In this document: piece by piece, positions 26,867-32,451 of the stretch
How positions within the stretch are numbered: position 1 is the stretch's first letter
Layout of the letters: every line of letters starts with the position of its first letter
Source of the DNA: Podochytrium sp. JEL0797
Lineage: Eukaryota > Chytridiomycota > Chytridiomycetes > Chytridiales > Chytriomycetaceae
Length of the DNA stretch: 32,451 bases
NCBI GenBank assembly: GCA_027596195.1
Contig: JADGJG010000194.1
Coordinates: 1 to 32,451, forward strand
Reading direction: 5' to 3'
The notes under the pieces: model-generated
The model's database searches: none
Seen by the model: only the letters and a program-made list of their open reading frames with translations
Told to the model about the DNA's origin: nothing
Program-made: the position numbers and the translations under genes

Positions 26867-27770
26867 ATGACAAAATCCAGTGAGTTTCGTCTCGCTGCGG
26901 TGCGATGTTACGGTGCTATACATAGTTTCCGCAAAGTGGCAGCCATATTTCAAGTTGCCCATAGTTCAGTGAGCAGATGGCTCAAAGCGTCTATTTGCCC
27001 ACCACAACGAGTTTCAAGTTCTCGAACATCGAAATTAACATCGGAGATTATTCGATTCATCAAATCTGAGCTTGTTGAATCTCCTTTTCAAACAGGTCGC
27101 ATTCTGAGATTAAAACGTTTGGAATCAAGATTTCTTTGAATTTATGTTATTCTGCCATCAAAAAGGCTGGGATGGCTCGAGTAAAAGTGAAAACACACTA
27201 CAGGTCCAAAGCGCGGATGTCGCAATTCGGCTTGCAGATTCGCGAAGCCGTTTCGATGAATCGAAACCTTGTTTTCATCGATGAAACAGGGTTCAGAATC
27301 CACAATTTGGTTATATTCCCAAAGGTGAAAAACTAATCCGCTACATTGGTAGCAAATGCTTCCGCAAATCATTTTCTTCATGTGTCGCAATAAATCAGGA
27401 TGGGATACTTCATAGAAATCATCGCGGCCACGCTTTCAACGGAAACGCGTTTCTCGAATTCTTGATGGGACTCGATGTACCTTCAGGAACCTGCTTGGTA
27501 ATGGACAACGCTAGTATCCATAAATTTCGAACTTTTGCTGAATCGAAAGGGTGGGAGTTTATTTTCTTGCCACCAGGCACCCCCGATTTCAACCCAGTCG
27601 AAAATCTATTCGGGATTGTCAAAATTATTGAATACATTGAGCAGCATTCCTGATTTCCTGATAGAGTCCAAATGGGTCACTGTCGATTGATTGAAATGGC
27701 ATTTCGCCAAGTCAACCCAAAGTTTTTTTCATCACTTTTCGAACGTGCAAAGCGTCTTTGGCCCATGTGA
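26867..27770 (+). pseudogene. IS630/Tc1-like DDE transposase, broken
   Basis: The reading frame begins MTKSSEFRLAAVRCYGAIHS with a helix-turn-helix (FRKVAAIFQVAHSSVSRWLK). A shift near 27,130 leads into NLCYSAIKKAGMARVKVKTH and IDETGFRIHN (first Asp); a second shift near 27,305 leads into GYIPKGEK, MDNASIHKF (second Asp) and PGTPDFNPVENLFGIVK (Glu), about 31 residues between the last two acids. A TGA at 27651 interrupts, after which the same frame runs through the family's C-terminal part (IEMAFRQVNPKFFSSLFERA) to 27770. Two frameshifts plus one nonsense codon make it inactive. No terminal inverted repeats could be matched, though IS630 elements duplicate TA, which is too short to be diagnostic. 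Confidence 0.88.
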
Positions 27771-27800
27771 TAATTCGAATAGCCACCTCCCCACGAAGAG

Positions 27801-27835
27801 CCACCAAAGGTGGCGGTCGCTCGGCTCTGCCGAGC
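27801..27835 (+). repeat. Two adjacent hairpins at the transposon/fibre-gene boundary
   Basis: CCACC-AAA-GGTGG (27801-27813) is followed by GCTCGGC-TCT-GCCGAGC (27819-27835), both perfect stems with 3-base loops. They sit between the decayed transposase and the opening of the fibre-like frame. They may belong to the transposon end, or mark another element's terminus. Confidence 0.75.
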
Positions 27836-27838
27836 TAG

Positions 27839-28834
27839 TTGTCGAGAGTCCCGGATCAGACTGTAGGGTCAACGAGTGATGTCCAGTTTAATTCCATTTC
27901 AGTTCAAGGGAATTTGGATGTATATGGAGACGTCCATTTCACCGGAACGGTTTCTCAAGATGTTTCGGAATTCGTGACTGTGACCAATCCTACCCTCGAA
28001 TTGAATGTTCAAAACAATCCGTTGAAGGAAGGTGGGTTGCGTGTGTTTCGAGGACCCGACTTGTCGCCCGCCGATCTCATGTATGTTTCAGAATCGAATT
28101 CGTTTCGTGTCGGGTTTTCTCCGGCGTCGTTGCAGAATATCGCCACGGTCACTGATTCGCCCGTGGATGGGAACCTCGGGGTGTGGAATGGAGACTTGAA
28201 TCGGTTTGAAACGGTGGATGCAGTCTCAGTTCCCATCACCTTCATGAAAACTGTGACTTGTACAGACGATCTCGTCTTGTCTGATATGGCGCGCGTGCAG
28301 CGAACCAATCAAGGAATCGATTTTTCGTTCACTCAACCGCAAGTCAATTTGGCCGTGACTGGCGGTGGATTCGTGGTGTACTCGCACGCGTCCAACTTGA
28401 CACCTGATTTCCAAGTGGAAGATGAGGGTCATGTGGTGGTGGGAGGGGCTGGGTTGACGGTAGAGGGGACAGGAGTGTTTGATCAGAGTGTGGTTGTGGA
28501 GGGTCCTATATCGGCCATCGGGGGAATCAGTACCCCCAATTCCATTAATGCGGATGTTTCTTCGTTCTTGAATATTCTTGCAGGAACCACCAATGTGTTG
28601 AGCGTGGCGGTGGTTTCGGCGAAATCGTATTTGCTTTTGGGACAACAGCAAATGATTCTTGCCACTGTGAATGTTGTCCCGCGCCTTGTTTCGCTGAACA
28701 CGCAATTCAATCTTGTGATTTCAACGATTCCGTATCCGGCAGGTCCCGCTCCCTCTCCATTGAATGGACATGTCGATTTCTGTTCCATTACAGGATACAC
28801 TGCAACGCCTTGTACTGTCCCCAGATCCGCTTGA
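27839..28834 (+). CDS. Fibre-like structural protein, 5' end missing
   Basis: A frame of 331 codons begins without an ATG (first codon TTG) immediately beyond the hairpins. The start RVPDQTVGSTSDVQFNSISV and GNLDVYGDVHFTGTVSQDVS have the spaced beta pattern of fibre or spike proteins; PTLELNVQNNPLKEGGLRVF and LMYVSESNSFRVGF recall the shaft segments of phage and giant-virus fibres, and SFLNILAGTTNVLSV begins a possible head domain. The lack of a start and the nearby transposon suggest loss of the N-terminal coding part. Role in the particle surface is inferred. The 3' end overlaps the convergent MYND gene by 47 bp. Confidence 0.55.
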   Translation: MSRVPDQTVGSTSDVQFNSISVQGNLDVYGDVHFTGTVSQDVSEFVTVTNPTLELNVQNNPLKEGGLRVFRGPDLSPADLMYVSESNSFRVGFSPASLQNIATVTDSPVDGNLGVWNGDLNRFETVDAVSVPITFMKTVTCTDDLVLSDMARVQRTNQGIDFSFTQPQVNLAVTGGGFVVYSHASNLTPDFQVEDEGHVVVGGAGLTVEGTGVFDQSVVVEGPISAIGGISTPNSINADVSSFLNILAGTTNVLSVAVVSAKSYLLLGQQQMILATVNVVPRLVSLNTQFNLVISTIPYPAGPAPSPLNGHVDFCSITGYTATPCTVPRSA

Positions 28835-29006
28835 TATACTTGCGATACAGGTTTCTCTCGGGTTCAAGATCAAAATTGTAGCATTCGTCCTTGTGAGCAG
28901 GCCATGCGCGAACTTGACACGTTTTGGAACAATATCCAGCGAATTTGCACGATGCACACCGTTTGACTTTTGGAAACAAGCCATCGCATCCATCGCACAG
29001 TGTCAT
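28788..29006 (-). CDS. Small MYND zinc finger protein, 72 aa
   Basis: The ATG at 29006, preceded by seven A residues, opens a 72-aa protein consisting mostly of one complete MYND finger: CDGC, RCASCKFAGYCSKTCQ, RAWPAHKDEC. All eight zinc ligands are present, unlike the larger MYND protein at 17727. The tail (NLYRKYIKRIWGQY) is basic. Stand-alone MYND proteins are frequent in giant viruses; partner unknown. It overlaps the end of the fibre-like gene. It is the last gene of viral character on the right. Confidence 0.82.
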   Translation of the reverse strand: MTLCDGCDGLFPKVKRCASCKFAGYCSKTCQVRAWPAHKDECYNFDLEPERNLYRKYIKRIWGQYKALQCIL

Positions 29007-29196
29007 TTTTTTTACAGAATAATAAGGGGGTGGGTAGCAGCTACACGATTACTTGACAGCTTCTGACAGATTTTGTCAAAGTATGGTAAAGCACTTGTCA
29101 TGTTTTGTCTCAAATTTACTACCGGGTTATTTTCCGTTGTGCCAATTTGCACGCACCAGATCACGTGCGTGGGTCAATTTGACAAAAAATCTCCAA
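29007..29196. other. Intergenic region holding the probable right virus/host junction
   Basis: Between the last viral-type gene and the next spliced gene there are 190 bp. It contains GTGAC/TTTTGTCAAA-like words and their partial inversion (TTTGACAAAAAAT near 29,178) and a CACGTG E-box near 29,162. No copy of the left junction (9908-10132) was recognised, so no target duplication can be stated. Confidence 0.35.
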
Positions 29197-31924
29197 ATGG
29201 CCAGAATGAAGCGCAACGAAGGCAAGTGTAATAGGTCTGTGCTTGCGCGTGCTGACACGAATTGGCAGCGATCAACAAGCCCTCTGATGGATCATCCACC
29301 GAGTCAGACGACAACGCTCCCGTCGTATCTGGAGGCAGTCGCGATCCATTGACTGGCACCCAGGCAAACTCGGCCAATTCAACTGGTGAGTTTGCATTTC
29401 AACTCTACGCTTTTCTTTTCCCTCATGCGTTTAGTCGAAGTGGCGGAGGGCCTGGAGTCGGACAACATGGGTGTTACACATCCGAATCTCCTACGTGAAT
29501 TAAGGGCTTCTGGATTCTTGAAAGAGAGATCGCCCCCCCAGGCCAGATGCGCTCCCATCGTATCTGGAGGCATGAAAATCTACTCTACATGGGACGACGC
29601 CCCGCCGGACTTGGTCTATTCAACTGGTGTGTTTTTTCTTTCTTTAAAGCTTTGGTACTCATTCTCACGTGTTTAGATGCAGTGGATTCGGAGAAGGAGG
29701 GCGAGGATTCGGAGAAGGAGGGTGAGGAGGACGGGGTGTTGGAGAAGGGTGAGTCGGAGGAGGGTGAGGCGGAGGAGGACGATGATCTGGAGGAGGGCGA
29801 GGAGGACGAGGAGGACGAAGAGGACGAGGGGGACGAGGGGGACGAGGAGGACGAGGAGGGCGAGGGGGGCGAGGAGGACGAGGAGGGCGAGGAGGGCGAG
29901 GAGGGCGAGGAGGGCGAGGAGGACGAGGAGGACGAGGAGGGCGAGGAGGATTCGGAGGACGAGGAGGACGAGGAGGACGACGTGTTGCAGGACAACGAGT
30001 CGAAAGAAGGTGATTATCCGGATCAGAAAGTGGAACGTGATTCTAACCAAAAAACACAGCCTTGATCGTTGGCAAGACCAAGAAACTCGGTGACTTCTAT
30101 TTCAAGTTTCTGTCCCATCATTTCATCGAGCTCAACAATACGGCCAACCGCTGGAAAGCTTGGGTGGATGAACACAAGAACGTCACCGAGACCGAGCTCA
30201 GGGTCAGGTCCCACAAGGACAAAGACGCGCCCCCGTTTCTCTCAAAGGCCGATCGAAAAGAGCTGAAGTCCATCAAGTCGGCCCTCGAAAAATCTGAATT
30301 GCCAAGCTTTCAAGAACTGGCTCGCGCCATGGTCGGGTCCGATGGGTCCAAGAAGCTTGAAGATTTTTTCAAGGAAGGACTCGTCAAGTACGGGTTCCAA
30401 GGTCTCGGACTCCTTCTCTCGCTGTGTCCACTCGTCCCGAGACAGCTGACGGATTTCATTGGAGGTGCTGGTGAGAAGATCAACAGCTGGCGTCAACAAG
30501 CGGACGCGCTGGTGCAAGACTTCGAGCTCTTGATTGACGAGTCGCATAACTTCATGGAGCTGTTGTTCAACACGCGAACGACGCTTGATGAGTTCGCCAA
30601 GTCGGCCAAACAAGACACCAAGCATGACGTGGTTGACGACCTCAAGTCCGAGACGGAGAAATTTGCCAAGTTTATCAAGTCCAAGGTAGCCACGTTTGGC
30701 GAGCTGTTTGGCGAGTGTCAGTTGGCATTGAAGAAGTGGAAACTGAACCACGACGATCACAAGCCGTTCCATCAAGTCTTGTCGGAATTCAAAAAGACCG
30801 GCAAGCTCCAACCCACCGAGATCTCGAGCCCCAGAATCTCTGTTTGGGTTGAACGGAAATTCAGGGATCACTTTACGAAACCGGATCCCGTCGCCATGCG
30901 CATTCGGTTGAATATGGCGCGGTCGGACATTCGCGACGAGATTATTGCTTACATTGGGATCACGTCGGGCAAGACTTTCGATGCGGTTCGTGAAGGGTTC
31001 AGGTGTCTTGAGAAGTTGAGGATTGACAAGGAGAAGCTGGAGTCCGACAAAAGTGAGTCGCTTTTCGAGCAATTTAAATCAAATCAATTTGATCTAAACT
31101 CTCGTCTTTTAGAAACACTTGAGACGATTGTTGCGGAATTGAGCACGGAGAAGGAGAGTCTGGATTCCCAAATTAGTGAGTTGATTTTCGACCAAATCAA
31201 TTTCATCTAAACTCCTGTTTGTTAGAGACACTCCAGGCGACTGTTGAGGAATTGAATACGAATATCGGTGAGTTGCTTTTCAGACAATTCCATTCGATCT
31301 GAACTCCCGTCTTTTAGATCTACTCAGTGATGCAGTTGGTGACGTGGACATGCATAAACGTGAGTTTCTTTTCGACCAATTCAATTCAATCTGAACTCCC
31401 GTCTTTTAGAGAAGGTCGAGTATGAATTTAGTACTTTTTTCAAAATTTCTGCCGAGATTCATGTCCTTCGTGAAGGCATTCATTCCGACTTGAACAAGCT
31501 GCTCGATGGCACTACGAGGCACCAAAACTTGGACACGCTGAAACCTCATCTTGTTCACATGGTCTTGCTCTTCAAGGAGTACGTAAAGAAGAAGGAGGTC
31601 GTAAAGAAGAGCGACTTGCGTGCCTGGACCAAAATTCGCAACGATGTGACGACGGCTATCGGTCTCATCAACTCACTCCGCCTTAGAAATCCGGAGAACT
31701 ACTTCCCCGATTTCAATATGAGAAGTGACTTCACCATCCGTGTCACCGGCTTCAAGGTTGTTGGAATTGAGAGTGGCTCATATTGTCATTTCGCGATCAA
31801 CTGGGACAAACAAACCTTCATTGTGAGAGACACAAGAACCAAGCAAGATGATGTAATTCATCAGAAAATCGATGATTTCAATTCTTTCGAGTTGCTCAAA
31901 GCGGATGAACCTATTATCCTATAG
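29197..31924 (+). CDS. Nine-exon gene with acidic repeat and coiled coil; function unknown
   Basis: Proposed exons: 29197-29221, 29269-29385, 29435-29626, 29677-30009, 30060-31052, 31113-31175, 31226-31267, 31318-31359 and 31410-31924, about 773 aa. All eight introns interrupt codons after the first base (phase 1) and most are about 50 bp. The first intron would use a GC-AG donor (GCAAGT); that exon is the least sure. Exons 2 and 3 both end in a similar piece (PVVSGG...STG and PIVSGG...STG). Exon 4 codes a Glu/Asp/Gly tract over 80 residues long. Exon 5 is helical (DKDAPPFLSKADRKELKSIK, LGLLLSLCPLVPRQL). Exons 6-8 add short coil units. The C-terminal 170 residues end in a compact domain (FTIRVTGFKVVGIESGSYCH, FIVRDTRTKQDDVI). 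I do not recognise it. Introns and style mark it as host. Confidence 0.72.
29690..29990 (+). repeat. GAG/GAC-rich minisatellite coding an acidic tract
   Basis: Imperfect repeats built of GAGGAGGGCGAG and GAGGACGAG run in frame through exon 4 and encode Glu, Asp and Gly almost without interruption. Third-position and unit-length variety shows it is an expanded trinucleotide-based array under frame constraint. The antisense long Ser-rich frame is a by-product. Confidence 0.88.
31053..31409 (+). repeat. Tandemly duplicated exon-intron units (92-bp period)
   Basis: Four similar introns lie at 31053-31112 (60 bp), 31176-31225, 31268-31317 and 31360-31409 (50 bp each). They share GTGAG..., TTTTC, CAATT, ATCTRAACTCC and a CTTTTAG-type end. 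Between the last three, exons are exactly 42 nt (14 residues, two heptads); the first is 63 nt (21 residues, three heptads). Start-to-start distances are 123, 92 and 92 bp. Exons begin with related codons (TLETIVAEL, TLQATVEEL). This is a head-to-tail amplification of an exon together with its intron. Confidence 0.9.
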
Positions 31925-32141
31925 ATTAATAAACTGTTTTCTTTTCGAATTTGAGTTGATAAGTGTGACAAAGCACATTGAAGACGCGACTTTGGCTTGA
32001 CGCGATGTTTTTTGAGATTAGAAACAATAAGTGGGGTTGGGAGGTGTGTTGCGCTGGCCGGGCCCGATCGGAGCGTGAAGTGCGTGGGGTATGCGTGGGG
32101 GACTGTGGGGTGCGTGGGGGTTTTTTTTCAAGCATCCGAAG
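31925..32141. other. 3' flank, G-rich, no gene recognised
   Basis: AATAAA at 31928 is a likely poly(A) signal of the nine-exon gene. The rest becomes strongly G-rich on this strand with repeated GCGTGGGG words. I see no coding potential worth calling. Confidence 0.5.
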
Positions 32142-32200
32142 CAGGGGCGGAGCTAGCGGGGGGGCAGGGGGGGGCGGCGCCCCCCCTAACCATTCCAGGG
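32142..32200 (+). mobile_element. hAT-like transposon terminus
   Basis: CAGGGGCGGAGCTAGC followed by a G-run and then GGCGCCCCCCC is the form of many hAT (Ac-like) terminal inverted repeats, which begin CAGnGGCGGAnCTAG. The preceding eight bases (ATCCGAAG, from 32134) would be the left copy of the target duplication. The other end lies outside the window. This is a pattern match only. Confidence 0.45.
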
Positions 32201-32381
32201 ATCAGTGGGCAGAGGTCTATTATTTTAGGACCGGAGGGAAAATAAGGTTCAATGTCTTTAAACTGTTTTGAATATTGACAAAGATTAAGTTTTAGCGAAT
32301 CGGATAAAAGCCGACACTCTCGCCATTTGGTCTTTGGTTCGATTCATGCGTAAAACCATTTTGTTTCTTTTTTTTGCAAAA

Positions 32382-32451
32382 ATGAGCGCACCCACCCAAG
32401 GGTCAAGCCCAACTCAACCGGAACCGAAACGCCAGCGGAGACAGATTCCAT
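32382..32451 (+). CDS. 5' end of a reading frame, cut by the window edge
   Basis: An ATG at 32382, after TTTTTTTGCAAAA, opens a frame of 23 codons to the end of the window: a Ser/Thr/Pro/Gln-rich start, then a basic stretch KRQRRQIP that may be a nuclear signal. If the hAT terminus is real, this could be its transposase start, but nothing here proves it. Confidence 0.35.
   Translation, partial: MSAPTQGSSPTQPEPKRQRRQIP

Noticed and set aside
29585..29995. Serine-only and leucine-only frames on the minus strand
   Set aside because: They are shadows of the GAG/GAC repeat in exon 4 of the nine-exon gene.
30242..31072. A 276-codon minus-strand frame
   Set aside because: It lies antisense to exon 5, which joins in phase with seven other exons. 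The antisense product has no recognisable domain.
31053..31409. Four spaced similar units considered as a CRISPR-like array
   Set aside because: The repeats have GT...AG ends, the spacers keep frame and code coil residues, and the gene is spliced through them. Introns explain them better.
1..32451. tRNA and rRNA genes
   Set aside because: I looked for T-loop (GGTTCRAATCC-like) and A/B-box patterns and for conserved rRNA words while reading and found none. GGTTCGAATCC near 19,625 lies inside the Fanzor gene, with no cloverleaf around it.

Overview
The window looks like a stretch of a eukaryotic nuclear genome carrying a large insert of giant-virus (Nucleocytoviricota) origin. The host is most consistent with an early-diverging, chytrid-type fungus. 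The grounds are short GT-AG introns of about 50-110 bp with CTAAC/CTAAT-like branch sites, a Pex5 with several WxxxF motifs, polyglutamine MED15-like proteins, a 7TM receptor and LRR proteins. Another protist cannot be excluded from sequence alone.

Layout. (1) About 100-9,910, host genes with introns: PEX5 on the minus strand (6 exons), head-to-head with a MED15-like gene (5 exons), then a 7TM receptor-like gene (2 exons), then a second MED15-like paralogue (6 exons) that keeps several splice positions of the first. (2) About 10,100-29,010, compact and nearly intron-free genes on both strands with tail-to-tail ends only a few bases apart. They include an L1R/F9L-type virion membrane protein, a coiled-coil/ankyrin-like gene, a small membrane protein, GDP-L-fucose synthase, two tandem small basic paralogues, VLTF3, TFIIS, MYND proteins, a Cys-rich basic protein, mannose-1-phosphate guanylyltransferase, RNase III, a remnant resembling an A18-type helicase, a C1q/TNF-like head protein, a class 3 lipase and a fibre-like protein. 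VLTF3, L1R-like, TFIIS and the helicase remnant are nucleocytovirus hallmarks. No capsid, polymerase or packaging gene is in view, so only part of a viral genome is seen. (3) Inside this block, 19,149-21,435, lies a Fanzor (eukaryotic TnpB-like RNA-guided nuclease) gene with a structured 3' region, next to an LRR fragment; the whole is bracketed by a nearly perfect 76-bp direct repeat just upstream of the guanylyltransferase gene. A decayed IS630/Tc1-type transposase sits beside the fibre-like gene. (4) About 29,197-31,924, a nine-exon host-type gene whose eight introns are all phase 1; near its 3' end a unit of 42-nt exon plus 50-nt intron is tandemly duplicated. (5) From about 32,142, a hAT-like terminus and the start of another reading frame.

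How the genes fit together. VLTF3, TFIIS and the helicase remnant belong to viral transcription. The guanylyltransferase and fucose synthase are two steps of the GDP-mannose to GDP-fucose route (the middle enzyme, GDP-mannose dehydratase, is not in the window). The C1q-like, fibre-like and lipase genes could concern the particle surface or host interaction. Most viral-type frames are open, so the insertion is probably young or some genes are maintained. A truncated helicase, a likely frameshift in the coiled-coil/ankyrin gene, transposon damage and an intron in one viral-block gene show that decay or domestication has begun.

No tRNA, rRNA or CRISPR array was recognised. All family calls rest on reading motifs by eye.
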